From SMXQ01 sp033720855 (lineage in GTDB: Bacteria > Pseudomonadota > Alphaproteobacteria > SMXQ01): DNA of 64,000 nt. Below are positions 16,993-25,570 of this stretch, one piece after another. Under the pieces are notes generated by a model, which saw nothing but the letters and a program-made list of their open reading frames with translations, did no database searches and was not told the origin of the DNA. Each line of letters opens with the position of its first letter. The stretch's first letter is position 1. The stretch covers positions 1 to 64,000 of the forward strand of contig JAWWBR010000002.1 of the NCBI GenBank assembly GCA_033720855.1. Direction: 5' to 3'. A program made the position numbers and the translations under genes.

Positions 16993-19470
16993 TTGAACAC
17001 CGATCGCTTTGCAACTGTTGCGTATGGTCTGGCCCTGCTCGGAATCCTGCTGTTGCCATCGGCCGGTGCGGCCCTGGCGCAGGAGGACGTGCTTAACCCC
17101 GAGGTTCGCTACGATGTTCTTCGCCATCAGTTGAGCATGGCGATTCGCGCCAAGAAGCCTCGCGAAACCATCGACATCATCGCCAAACTGCGAAAATCGC
17201 CTCTCGGCATCAGTGGCGAGATCTTGTTCTATGAAGGTCACGCCTATTATCAGCTGAAGGAGTGGACGAATGCCTACCGCTCCCTCGTTGCCTACCTCAA
17301 CACGGTTGGCCGCAAAGGCCGAAACTACAAGGTGGCGATCGGATTGTTTGTCGAGGCCGAGCGCGCGATCAAGTCCCGAAAACGCGAATCGGAAGCATCG
17401 GCGCGGGCCGAGCGCAGCTGGTCCTTGGCGGCGTCGGCGTACGACCGTCTCAAGCCGCAACGCGACGCCTGGCGGGAAAAGGTCGTGACCTTCGGCGGGC
17501 CCCGCAACGATTCCGCCTGGGTCATGGCGCGCAGGGCCGATGGGGGATTTCTGGTGGGCGGAACCTTCGAACAAAAGGCGGACAAGAAGACACGGCAAAA
17601 AGCCAGCCGCAGCATGGGGCTGATGGCCTTGACCAAAAGCGGGCGCATGGCCTGGAACCGGATTCCCCTCGGCCCCGCAGAAGACGGCGCCATCAAGTCG
17701 CTGACGGCGCTGCCCGACGACGGCTTTCTGATCGGCGGCATTCACCGGGGCTTCCAGATCGCCGCCCGCATGGATCGCAACGCCGTTCCCATCCGCAATC
17801 ACGACGGCAAGCCCTGGGTCAGCCCCCTGGCAAAAGCCAAAGACGGCTCGATCGCGGAGGTCGTAAGGCTTGCCAACGGCGACGTGCTGGCGATCGGATC
17901 GGAGCGCGTCACCAAAGACGGCAAGAGTCCCCGGCTACCCTTCGTGGTTCGGCTGTCCAAAGACGGAAAGCCTTTGGGCAAGACCGTCTTTACCGGAGAT
18001 GCGGCGCGGTTCTGGCACGACATTACCGCCGCCGTGAGGATGGAAGGCGGCGACATCCTCGCCGTCGGCACGACCCGCCCGCAAGCCGCCTGGGACACCC
18101 GGTCGGGCCTAGGCTATCTGTTGCGCGTCACCGAAGATGCCAAGATGGTTTGGGCGCGGAGGGTGCCGGCCCGCGGTCAAGGCGAGATCCAATTTTCCGG
18201 CGTGGCTCGCGCCAAAGACGGCGGCCTTTTGGCCGTGGGACAAGAGGGCAAGCGCCTGCTGTTGTTCAAGGCTTCCGCTGCAGGCGAAGAGGAATGGCGC
18301 AAGACGCTCGCCTATCGCAGCCCCATGCCCGCCGGGGCAGGCGATCTTTGTGCGGTCTCCGACCTGATCCCGCAGCTGAAGAAATCCAGCAAGTTCCTCG
18401 ACCGCCCGCTGCCGACGGCGGACCGGATCGCGGCGGTGCGCGGCCTGGCCTGTCCCCAAGGCGCGCCACTCGCATCGGCGACCGGCATAATCCGTCACCA
18501 GGATGGTTTTCTCGTCCTCGGCCTTCAGGCGCCGGGCCCAGGGGAAAAGGTCGATATCCGGCTAATCGCTTTGGACCACGCGGGTACTATCCAGTGGGAC
18601 AAAGTCTATGGCCATGACGGTTTCGATATTGCCACCAGCGCCCTGCCCACCGAAGACGGCGGCGCCATCATTGCCGGGGCGACCGATTCCATCGGCGCCG
18701 GCGGGCGTGACATCCTGATCTTCAAGGTCGACAAGGATGGCAACTTTGCGAACTGGTCGGCCCTCGGCCCACCGGCCGGGCCGAAGCCGGCAACCGCCGC
18801 CAAGTCGCCCGCCGAAACGGCCGTCCCATCATCACCGAAACCCAAACCCGGGGCCGCCGCAACGCCGGAGGAGGGTAAGCCGAAGGATACAGACGCCAAG
18901 CAGGCCGCGCCATTGGCACCCGAGGCGGAGGCCGAGGCTGTTGCAACTCCGGAGGAGGGTAAGCCGGAGGATACAGACGCCAAGCAGGCCGCGCCATCGG
19001 CGCCCGAGGCGGAGGCCGAGGCTGTTGCAACTCCGGAGGAGGGTAAGCCAGAGGATACAGACGCCAAGCAGGCTGGTTCCGGCGCGCCGCCTCGGCCCGA
19101 ACCGGAAGCTCGAGCCGAGCCGGAAGCGGAAACGGAGGACGATGGCGCCCCCAAACCGGACGCGCCGGAGGCATCGGCTTCGCCCAAAGCGGTGATCGAG
19201 GACCCGGAGGCGACACCGGCCGCTGAAGACCCCGGCACCCCGAAAAAGGCGGATGCGGGCGCCGGGGACGAGTCGCTGGGGACGCCGAAGACGCAAGGGC
19301 AGGGCGCCTCTCCGCCCGGGGCTTCGCAAAACAGCGACGAGCCGCCCGCAACCTCGTTCCGCTCGATCTTCGGCTCCATCTTCGGCGGATCGGAGGAAGA
19401 GAAATCAGCCCCCACGGATCAGTCCGGCGACGGAGACAAGACGCCGCCGGCTTCCGGCGAGACGGAATAA
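16993..19470 (+). CDS. Large secreted protein: propeller-like repeats with acidic Pro/Glu/Ala-rich tail
   Basis: 825 residues, TTG start (16993) behind AGAGGG. Signal peptide to about residue 29 (cleavage near ALA-QE). Residues 30-165 are helical, TPR-like (GEILFYEGHAYYQLKEWTNAY). Residues about 165-600 hold repeated blades of the kind GGFLVGGT, GDVLAIGSE, GDILAVGTT, GGLLAVGQE and GAIIAGATDSIGAGGRDILI, suggesting a beta-propeller. Residues about 605-825 are low complexity and acidic, rich in Pro, Glu, Ala and Asp, including 2.6 copies of a 28-residue repeat. The end (SFRSIFGSIFGG) is hydrophobic. The role is unknown; a periplasmic or surface protein is likely. It precedes the convergent phytase-like gene by 34 bases. 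Confidence 0.8.
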   Translation: MNTDRFATVAYGLALLGILLLPSAGAALAQEDVLNPEVRYDVLRHQLSMAIRAKKPRETIDIIAKLRKSPLGISGEILFYEGHAYYQLKEWTNAYRSLVAYLNTVGRKGRNYKVAIGLFVEAERAIKSRKRESEASARAERSWSLAASAYDRLKPQRDAWREKVVTFGGPRNDSAWVMARRADGGFLVGGTFEQKADKKTRQKASRSMGLMALTKSGRMAWNRIPLGPAEDGAIKSLTALPDDGFLIGGIHRGFQIAARMDRNAVPIRNHDGKPWVSPLAKAKDGSIAEVVRLANGDVLAIGSERVTKDGKSPRLPFVVRLSKDGKPLGKTVFTGDAARFWHDITAAVRMEGGDILAVGTTRPQAAWDTRSGLGYLLRVTEDAKMVWARRVPARGQGEIQFSGVARAKDGGLLAVGQEGKRLLLFKASAAGEEEWRKTLAYRSPMPAGAGDLCAVSDLIPQLKKSSKFLDRPLPTADRIAAVRGLACPQGAPLASATGIIRHQDGFLVLGLQAPGPGEKVDIRLIALDHAGTIQWDKVYGHDGFDIATSALPTEDGGAIIAGATDSIGAGGRDILIFKVDKDGNFANWSALGPPAGPKPATAAKSPAETAVPSSPKPKPGAAATPEEGKPKDTDAKQAAPLAPEAEAEAVATPEEGKPEDTDAKQAAPSAPEAEAEAVATPEEGKPEDTDAKQAGSGAPPRPEPEARAEPEAETEDDGAPKPDAPEASASPKAVIEDPEATPAAEDPGTPKKADAGAGDESLGTPKTQGQGASPPGASQNSDEPPATSFRSIFGSIFGGSEEEKSAPTDQSGDGDKTPPASGETE
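18859..19074 (+). repeat. Tandem 84-bp coding repeat, about 2.6 copies
   Basis: Units start at 18859, 18943 and 19027 (the last is 48 bases long). Each encodes 28 residues beginning ATPEEGKP and containing DTDAKQA and EAEAEAV. DNA identity is very high between units, including third positions, so the copies arose by recent slippage or unequal exchange and copy number probably varies between strains. Confidence 0.9.
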
Positions 19471-19504
19471 CCGATCGGCCGCCGGCCGAAAAAGCGAAGA
19501 AGAC

Positions 19505-20878
19505 CTATTTACCGATTCGCGGCTTGATGACCGCGATCAGCGAGGGCGCACCCTCGATCCCGAAATCGTTGTCGTTGAGCAGCGCGATCGTGCCATCACC
19601 CAATAGCGCCATGCCTTCCAGCTTCTCAGGTATGTCCCCATAGGCATCGCCGTCGAACGCAAGCGCCTTTGACACTGGCCGGATGGCGGACCTGGATACA
19701 AGGATCTGCTCGAGGCTCGGCCGTGTCGACTCCCGGTCCCAGCGGGATCCGAGGATATTCGTCGCGGTGCCGAGGTCGACCGCGAAAAGTTTCGTGGACT
19801 TGCGAATTCGTTCCAGGACGAGAAGCCGATCGCCCCCTATGGCCGTCATCGCGCTGATCTTGACCGCGCTTTGTTTGTCCGAATCATCGCGGCGAAAGCT
19901 TTCCGGTCGCTCCAGCACGTAAACGAATTCACCCACTGCCTTTTGCGCGGTTCTGTCGAACTTATACAAACGGATATTGCGGCTGCGCTTCGCGTCTTTT
20001 GCCCGGGGATTCGCGAGCGGGCCTTGGGTCGCGAAATAGAGGAACCGCTCGTCAGGGCTGAGGGCGAGGGATTCCAGGCCGCGGTTCCTCCGGCGCTTGG
20101 CGAGCATTCGGGGCAACCCTCCGGAAACCTGGTACCTTTCGGTCCGGATTCCAGACTCCATGCCAAAGGGCACGAGTCGCAAAGTGACCCGGCCCGACGG
20201 CGATACCCGCAACAGGGACGGCGCGCTCTCATCGGCGATCCAATAGCTCCCGTCGCCCAGCCTCACCATGGCCTCCGGGTCCACCGCGGCCATATCCCGC
20301 TTGAGCGCTTTTCCCTCGGCGTCGAAAGCAGGACGGGAGTCCCCCTTTCCGGGGGGAAGGAAAAGTCCGCTCAGCGGCTTGCCGTCCCGGTCTTTCAATA
20401 CGACGCTGTCAAGCACCCGGAACCGTCCGTCGGCATCGAGCCGGAGCGTATAAATGGATGGGGCATAGGCGGGCAAGGGATGGATGAGGGCCTTTTTGAG
20501 GCCCGCGCAAAGGGCATCGCGCGTGAGGGTCGTCAGTTTTGCCCCTTTCTTGCAACCAAATAGGGGGCCGGCATCGGTGATCGTCTGCAAAACCATGGGC
20601 GGCATGGTGGGATGGCGAAAGGCACCGGAACCCAGGCCGGCTCGGAAGCGCAGGCTGATCCCATTTGGAAAGCGGGCAACCCCTAAATCCAGCCTGGGAT
20701 CGGAGCTGGAATAAATTTTTGGCGATGAACCAGGCGCATCGGCCGCCCCACTCGCCGTCCCAGAACAAAAGAGCATTGCGGCGGTCAACAGGGCGCAAAA
20801 ACCCCTGCCGTTCCTAAAAAACCGCCCCGCGCGCTCCCGGCCCACCCCCAGGGGCGGTATTTTCTTCTGCTCATCCAT
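19505..20878 (-). CDS. Secreted phytase-like (esterase-like) protein
   Basis: 457 residues. A long N-region leads to a signal peptide (hydrophobic segment FCALLTAAMLFCSGTASGA near residues 28-46), so it is exported. The body matches the 'esterase-like activity of phytase' group (Phytase-like, PF13449 type): MVRLGDGSYWIADESAPSLLRVSPSGRV, then GLESLALSPDERFLYFATQGPL and EGMALLGDGTIALLNDNDFG near the end. These proteins form a beta-propeller; enzymatic activity is unproven for most. ATG 20878 has AAGGGGG upstream. It faces the PhnD-like gene across a 200-base divergent region, consistent with a phosphorus-related locus, but phytate is not proven as substrate. Confidence 0.83.
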   Translation of the reverse strand: MDEQKKIPPLGVGRERAGRFFRNGRGFCALLTAAMLFCSGTASGAADAPGSSPKIYSSSDPRLDLGVARFPNGISLRFRAGLGSGAFRHPTMPPMVLQTITDAGPLFGCKKGAKLTTLTRDALCAGLKKALIHPLPAYAPSIYTLRLDADGRFRVLDSVVLKDRDGKPLSGLFLPPGKGDSRPAFDAEGKALKRDMAAVDPEAMVRLGDGSYWIADESAPSLLRVSPSGRVTLRLVPFGMESGIRTERYQVSGGLPRMLAKRRRNRGLESLALSPDERFLYFATQGPLANPRAKDAKRSRNIRLYKFDRTAQKAVGEFVYVLERPESFRRDDSDKQSAVKISAMTAIGGDRLLVLERIRKSTKLFAVDLGTATNILGSRWDRESTRPSLEQILVSRSAIRPVSKALAFDGDAYGDIPEKLEGMALLGDGTIALLNDNDFGIEGAPSLIAVIKPRIGK

Positions 20879-21078
20879 GGGGCACCCCCTTGAAGAACGC
20901 GCGCTCATTTCACGGTGAATTCCAAAAAACGGCCGATTTGAGAGACCTAAAAAAACGTTAGAAAACATGAGGATATCGGTGTGCTTGTTAAGCAAATCAT
21001 AACCAAATTCCGATCATTTTAAAGGTATGCATCACGAATGAAACAAGTCCTGTTCCACCTAAGATAAAGGAAATTGTC
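20879..21078. promoter_or_regulatory. Divergent promoter region between phytase-like and PhnD-like genes
   Basis: About 200 bases, clearly more A+T-rich than the flanking genes. It contains the dyad TGCTT-GTT-AAGCA at 20982-20994, a possible operator. I looked for a PhoB box (direct CTGTCAT repeats) and saw none. The ribosome-binding site AAAGGAAA sits just before the ATG at 21079. Confidence 0.4.
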
Positions 21079-22023
21079 ATGGGTAATGGAAATGCTGCCT
21101 TGACTTCCGCCGTGGCCCGCCGCATGCGGCGGGCGAAATACAGCGCCGTCACCGCGGTCCTAGGCGTTTCGGTTCTTGCCTTTTCGGCCTTCGGCGCCGC
21201 CGCCGAGACCAAGATCGTCTTCGGCGCCTATTCGTCGGACAAACCTTCGGCGATGATCGCGCAAGTGCACCCGACCCTTGATGCCATCGCCAAAAAGATG
21301 ATGGAGATGTATGGCGAAAAGGTGTCGTTCCGCATGCAGATCGTGCGCGGCTACAAGAAGGGTGTCGATCACCTGGTTGCGAAGAAATTCGATATCATGC
21401 GCCTGGGCCCCGCGTCCTACGTCATGGCCAAGAAACGCGCGCCGCAAATCACCATTTTGGCGATGGAGAACAAGCACGGCAAGAAAACCTTCAACGGGAT
21501 CATCGCCGTCCACAAGGACAGCACGCTGACAAGCCTCGACCAATTGCGTGGCCGGACCTTCGCATTCGGTTCCAAGCGTTCGACCTTGGGACGCTTCTTC
21601 GCCCAGCTGACCTTGACCGAGGCCGGCGTCCTTGCGAAGGACCTTGCGCGTTTCGAGTATCTCGGACGCCACGACAAGGTGGGCCGAGCCGTTGGCGCCA
21701 AACTCTTCGAGGCCGGCGCCCTCGAGGGAACCACCTTTGCGAAGCTCGTGCGCAAGGGTGTTCCCATCCGCGCCCTGGCCAAATTTTCCAACGCCACGCG
21801 GCCCTGGATCGTCAGGGAAGGGATGAACCCCGGGCTTGCAGACAAGATTCGGAAGGCCATGCTTGCCGTGACCGACAAGGCGGCCACCCGCGCGCTGCGG
21901 TTCGACGGCTTCCTGCCGGGCGACGATTCGGACTACGCGCCTACGCGGATGGCAATCCAGGAGAATCATCTATTTTTCGAAGGTTTCACGGGCTTCAAAA
22001 CCCAGCAGCAAAGCCGCCGCTGA
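21079..22023 (+). CDS. PhnD-like phosphate/phosphonate-type periplasmic binding protein
   Basis: 314 residues. Signal peptide with cleavage near residue 42 (AFGAAAET). The mature part fits PhnD-like receptors: IVFGAYSSDKPSAMIAQVHPTLDAI, DIMRLGPASYVMA, then LDQLRGRTFAFGSKRSTLGRFF. PhnD binds phosphonates and relatives such as PtxB bind phosphite. No ABC permease or ATPase lies beside it; instead a sensor kinase starts 32 bases downstream, so it more likely serves as the receptor of that kinase than as a transporter subunit. The ligand is unknown. Confidence 0.88.
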   Translation: MGNGNAALTSAVARRMRRAKYSAVTAVLGVSVLAFSAFGAAAETKIVFGAYSSDKPSAMIAQVHPTLDAIAKKMMEMYGEKVSFRMQIVRGYKKGVDHLVAKKFDIMRLGPASYVMAKKRAPQITILAMENKHGKKTFNGIIAVHKDSTLTSLDQLRGRTFAFGSKRSTLGRFFAQLTLTEAGVLAKDLARFEYLGRHDKVGRAVGAKLFEAGALEGTTFAKLVRKGVPIRALAKFSNATRPWIVREGMNPGLADKIRKAMLAVTDKAATRALRFDGFLPGDDSDYAPTRMAIQENHLFFEGFTGFKTQQQSRR

Positions 22024-22055
22024 TTTGAAATCAGTGGCCCCCAAAACCCTGGCCG

Positions 22056-23534
22056 ATGGTGAGGGTGCGAGTGCCGCACTTTAGACTAAGTTCGCAAGTG
22101 CTTATTTCCCTGGTCCTGTTGGCGGTCATCACCGCCTTCGGGACCGGGCTTGCGATTCAATGGTTCGAAAGATCCTACCTGGTGTCCCAGATCACCGAAC
22201 GCGCCAATGACAAACTGCGCATCCTTGTCGCGTCGTCGCTGGACGATCTGATCAGTGAGGATGTCCCCCGCCTGGAGACGACCGTCCAACAGCTGGCGGA
22301 GAAAGACCCGAAGCTGGTCGGCGTCACCATCCTCAACGAAGAAAAGGCCGAACTCTTCGCGTGGCGGAAAAAGCCCTTTCCGCCGAGGGAAGACGTCTAC
22401 GTTTTTTCGAATAAGGTTGATTTTCACGGCCAGCATTTCGGCACCATTACGATCCTTTGGAACAAAAGGCAGAGCGAACAGGCCTTTATCCTTCACTCCT
22501 ACCGCATCGCGGTGTTCGTCAGCTCCACCTGTTTCGTGATCGGATTGCTGGCCTTCTTCGTCATTCGCATCCTCGTGGTCGAGCCCGTCCATACCATCGC
22601 CAATCGGGCGCTCAATTTCCGGCGACACATCTTTGACGACGGCAAAAAAGTGGGTTCCTACGCCTCTTCGGAGCTGAAGCGTCTGGATGACGCTGTGAAC
22701 TCGTTGGGCGAACTGCTTCAGTCGCAGGAAATGAGGGAAACGGAACTCAAGACCGCCAAGGAACTTGCCGAGACCGCAAACCGCGCGAAATCGAATTTCC
22801 TTGCGAATATGAGCCATGAACTGCGTACCCCTTTGAACGCCATCTTGGGCTTCTCCCAAATCATGGAATCCCAAATATTCGGCCCCCTCGGCGACGCAAA
22901 GTACCTGGCCTACGTGAAGGACATCAGGGTCTCGGGCGACCATCTCTTGAAGATCATCACCGAAATCCTGGACGTATCGAAAATCGAAGCCGGCAAGCTC
23001 AGCCTGGACATCGGCCGCGTGCACCTGCCCAAGACCATCAAGTATGCGCTTGGGCTTCTGAGTTCGGATATCGAGAACGCCAAATTGGAGTTTATGGTCG
23101 ACGTCCCCGATTCGGTGCCGGAGCTTCAAGCCGACGAGCTGCGGATGCGTCAGATCATCATCAATCTCGTGTCCAACGCGCTCAAATTCACGCCGGAGGG
23201 GGGAACCGTCTCTCTGAACTTGAAGTGGCGGCAGTCCGAGGGGGTGGAGATTTGCGTGAAGGACACCGGCGTCGGGATCACCGAAGATAAAATCCCCCGT
23301 ATCCTGTTGCCGTTCGAGCAGATCCACGACGCCATGACGGAAGCGAACCAGGGGGCGGGACTTGGGTTGCCCCTCGCCAAGGCGCTGACCGAGCTTCAGG
23401 GCGGAAGGCTGACCCTGACAAGCACATTAGGCGAGGGGACCGAAGTCAGAATCTTCTTCCCGAGCGAACTTCTTCTTACCTCGGACGTGGATCTCCCAAG
23501 CGACGGGGAAGGGCCGGCGAAGAGGATTGCTTAG
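22056..23534 (+). CDS. Membrane sensor histidine kinase partnered with PhnD-like receptor
   Basis: 492 residues. Membrane segments at about 12-33 and 153-175 enclose a periplasmic domain of roughly 120 residues. Then a linker and coiled coil, HisKA with SHELRTPLNAILGFSQ (phospho-His near residue 257), N-box NLVSNALKFTPEGG, G1 DTGVGI and G2 GAGLGLPLAK. No PAS or receiver, and no response regulator gene next to it, so its output is unknown. It follows the PhnD-like gene by 32 bases, so the two form an operon and probably one sensing unit. Its stop at 23534 leaves one base before the convergent phosphatase-like gene. Confidence 0.92.
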   Translation: MVRVRVPHFRLSSQVLISLVLLAVITAFGTGLAIQWFERSYLVSQITERANDKLRILVASSLDDLISEDVPRLETTVQQLAEKDPKLVGVTILNEEKAELFAWRKKPFPPREDVYVFSNKVDFHGQHFGTITILWNKRQSEQAFILHSYRIAVFVSSTCFVIGLLAFFVIRILVVEPVHTIANRALNFRRHIFDDGKKVGSYASSELKRLDDAVNSLGELLQSQEMRETELKTAKELAETANRAKSNFLANMSHELRTPLNAILGFSQIMESQIFGPLGDAKYLAYVKDIRVSGDHLLKIITEILDVSKIEAGKLSLDIGRVHLPKTIKYALGLLSSDIENAKLEFMVDVPDSVPELQADELRMRQIIINLVSNALKFTPEGGTVSLNLKWRQSEGVEICVKDTGVGITEDKIPRILLPFEQIHDAMTEANQGAGLGLPLAKALTELQGGRLTLTSTLGEGTEVRIFFPSELLLTSDVDLPSDGEGPAKRIA

Positions 23535-23535
23535 G

Positions 23536-24795
23536 CTAGAACCTCCCGAACCATCCCTCTTTCTTCTTTATCTGGCACTCGGCCCGCCAGTTGGCCGGAA
23601 TCGCGTCGGCGACAACCTTTCGGAACCGTTCGAGGGGGCAGAACCCGCCACCGCAGCCCGGGATCTCGATGGTCTTCTCGGCCTCCTTGGACACGAATTT
23701 CAGCCGCACCGAATAGGCTTTGGGCGCGGTTTCGTGAAGCTCGAACGCGTAACGGGAGCCGAGCGGCGGAACGCGGCCCTTGAACAGCGGCCCCTCGGTC
23801 CGCGCGGTCTCGATCCCAAGCGCCGCTTCGAGCCCAAGCACCGTGCGCTGATGGCCGGAATAGATGTAAAGCTTGCGCGCGGTTTTGGGGTCTTTGGCGT
23901 ATTTCAGGAAATTGCCCAGGACCTCGCCGACCATCGGCCCACCGGTCAAACGGCCCATCTTCTTGCCCAGGAATTGATGGTGATAGTTCCAATCCGAGAG
24001 CAGGCGCAGAAGCTCCATGTCCTTCTCGGTGATCTCGCTGGACAAGGGTTTCTTGTGGGCAATGAACGCCGTCAGGGGTTCATAGATTTCGTTGATCCCG
24101 TAGAGGATCCTTGCCGGACTCTTGCCCTCGTTGATGCCGGTAATCGACGCTATGCGCCGAAGGAACGGCTCGAAACGTTTCGCCTGCGCCTTGTAGAGCT
24201 TGCTCTTGGGAAGCGCCTTCACGAATTGCCGGTAGCGCTGGCAGTTCGCCTGACCGGTCCAGGGGCGCAGCACGGCATCATTCCTGAGCGACACCGCGTG
24301 AATGGGCACCGGGGTGAAAGCCAAATCGGGGCGCGGTACCGCCTTGAGCGAATTATCGTAAACCGCGGGGTCCGGGCCTGTCCCCAGGGGGTAAAGGCCA
24401 AGCGCCAAAACCTGGGCGGTCTGCAATGCCCGGTCGGCATTGCTGGCCCGGAAATAGACTTCCTTGAGATTGTATCGCGGGGATATAAGCCCCAGCTGGT
24501 CGACGTACAACTTCCGCAATTCCTGGCCGTTGGCATAGGTCTTGGTCACACCGATGGCGGTGAGCTGCCGGTACCCCATGGGCCAGTCCGTCTTGAGCTT
24601 GGGCGGGCTGTATTTGGGCGAGATCACGCTGTGGCGGAACAGCAGGCTCACGGACCTTAGAGTCTTGCGGTCCGCCTCGAGGGCCTCAGAAGATTGGGCG
24701 ATCGCCCCCTCGCTCACGATGCTCGAGAGCAATATCGTCGCGAGCGCGATCGCTGACCCAGCCAGCCAAGAGGAATTTTTCGCGCATGTAATCAT
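23536..24795 (-). CDS. Secreted histidine acid phosphatase-like protein with altered catalytic residues
   Basis: 419 residues with a signal peptide (residues 1-33, ending AIA-Q). The protein aligns by eye along its length with eukaryotic prostatic/lysosomal-type acid phosphatases: DWPMGYRQLTAIGV, then YFRASNADRALQTAQ and the Cys-containing end IPGCGGGFCPLERF...NWRAEC. However the catalytic RHGxRxP is RHSVISP (residues 54-60), losing the second Arg, and the HD proton-donor motif is HQ in YSGHQRTV (315-316). The nucleophile His55 and the Arg in RASNADR remain. So it may be inactive, very slow, or a phosphate-ester binding protein. ATG 24795 has GGAG upstream and lies 110 bases inside the VTC gene. 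Confidence 0.85.
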   Translation of the reverse strand: MITCAKNSSWLAGSAIALATILLSSIVSEGAIAQSSEALEADRKTLRSVSLLFRHSVISPKYSPPKLKTDWPMGYRQLTAIGVTKTYANGQELRKLYVDQLGLISPRYNLKEVYFRASNADRALQTAQVLALGLYPLGTGPDPAVYDNSLKAVPRPDLAFTPVPIHAVSLRNDAVLRPWTGQANCQRYRQFVKALPKSKLYKAQAKRFEPFLRRIASITGINEGKSPARILYGINEIYEPLTAFIAHKKPLSSEITEKDMELLRLLSDWNYHHQFLGKKMGRLTGGPMVGEVLGNFLKYAKDPKTARKLYIYSGHQRTVLGLEAALGIETARTEGPLFKGRVPPLGSRYAFELHETAPKAYSVRLKFVSKEAEKTIEIPGCGGGFCPLERFRKVVADAIPANWRAECQIKKKEGWFGRF

Positions 24796-25498
24796 GAGAC
24801 GTCTCCATTGCCATGGCGTATTTCGATAGGGTTTGCTGCTCCATGCCCAGATACCGAAGCTTTTGCAGAAGGGTTTCCGATATCCGGTCGTTGAACTTCA
24901 ATTCGACGATGAAATGGGTCGGCGGCACGACCGCGATAAGGTCCCCGGGCGGTACGTTCAAGGTGGTGGAAAGGGAGCAATGCAGTTCCTCGTCTAAGGT
25001 AAGGCGGACATTGTCCTGGAACTGCCCGTTGAGCGCGGTCCGGTAATAGACCACGGTCGTGACCGGGGAGAGGGCAAAGCGGTCGTGCAAATATTTGAAT
25101 TCCGCGAGAACCGAGTTTTCGAGTTCGCGATCGCTCAGAAACAGCGGACCGCGTGAGAGAAGACGCCGGGCAAGATCCAAGTCGATCGGCACACGCCGTT
25201 TCTCGACGATGCGGTCGTAGCGCGCCTTCAGTTCCAAAAAGACCGCGGATGGCGGTGCGGACGGTGCGGATCTGTAGAGGCGAATGCGGGGCTTGATGCG
25301 AACCAAATCGCCTTCGCGTTTTTCACCGTAAAAACGGTAATTGGGCGAATCGAAATATATCGAGTAGTTGACGTATGTCCCCTGGCTGTCGCCGTTGGGG
25401 TCAGTCGAGAAAAAGCCGCCGATCGTCTCCCGCAGTTCCGCTTTGCGCGTCGCCTCGACGAGATACTTGATCTCATATCTGTTGGTGAAAGCGAACAT
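24686..25498 (-). CDS. VTC-domain protein (polyphosphate polymerase-like)
   Basis: 270 residues, a single VTC tunnel-fold domain (CYTH/TTM superfamily) without membrane segments. The basic and acidic residues lining the tunnel in yeast Vtc4 all have counterparts: Lys11 (YEIKY), Arg71/Arg73 (KPRIRLYR), Lys91 (LELKAR), Lys100, Arg153 (YYRTAL), Arg165 and Glu170 (VRLTLDEE), Glu199 (IVELK) and Ser225-Lys226 (LSKYAMAM). In yeast this domain makes polyphosphate from ATP. An intact set suggests an active enzyme. It sits 72 bases downstream of a DUF4956 membrane gene, a recurrent partnership in bacteria. Its C-terminal 37 codons overlap the phosphatase-like gene. Confidence 0.92.
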   Translation of the reverse strand: MFAFTNRYEIKYLVEATRKAELRETIGGFFSTDPNGDSQGTYVNYSIYFDSPNYRFYGEKREGDLVRIKPRIRLYRSAPSAPPSAVFLELKARYDRIVEKRRVPIDLDLARRLLSRGPLFLSDRELENSVLAEFKYLHDRFALSPVTTVVYYRTALNGQFQDNVRLTLDEELHCSLSTTLNVPPGDLIAVVPPTHFIVELKFNDRISETLLQKLRYLGMEQQTLSKYAMAMETSHDYMREKFLLAGWVSDRARDDIALEHRERGGDRPIF

Positions 25499-25570
25499 TC
25501 ACTGGGACCGCGGATCAAGCTTCCTAGCAACGGGCCGTAGAGCGCCGGCCTAAATCGATCAATTGGTCCC

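Noticed and set aside
18859..19074. CRISPR or intergenic repeat
   Set aside because: The repeat is inside an open reading frame, in phase with 28 codons, and has no spacers.
20879..21078. PhoB box controlling the phosphate-related genes
   Set aside because: No pair of CTGTCAT-like direct repeats at the proper spacing was found by eye.
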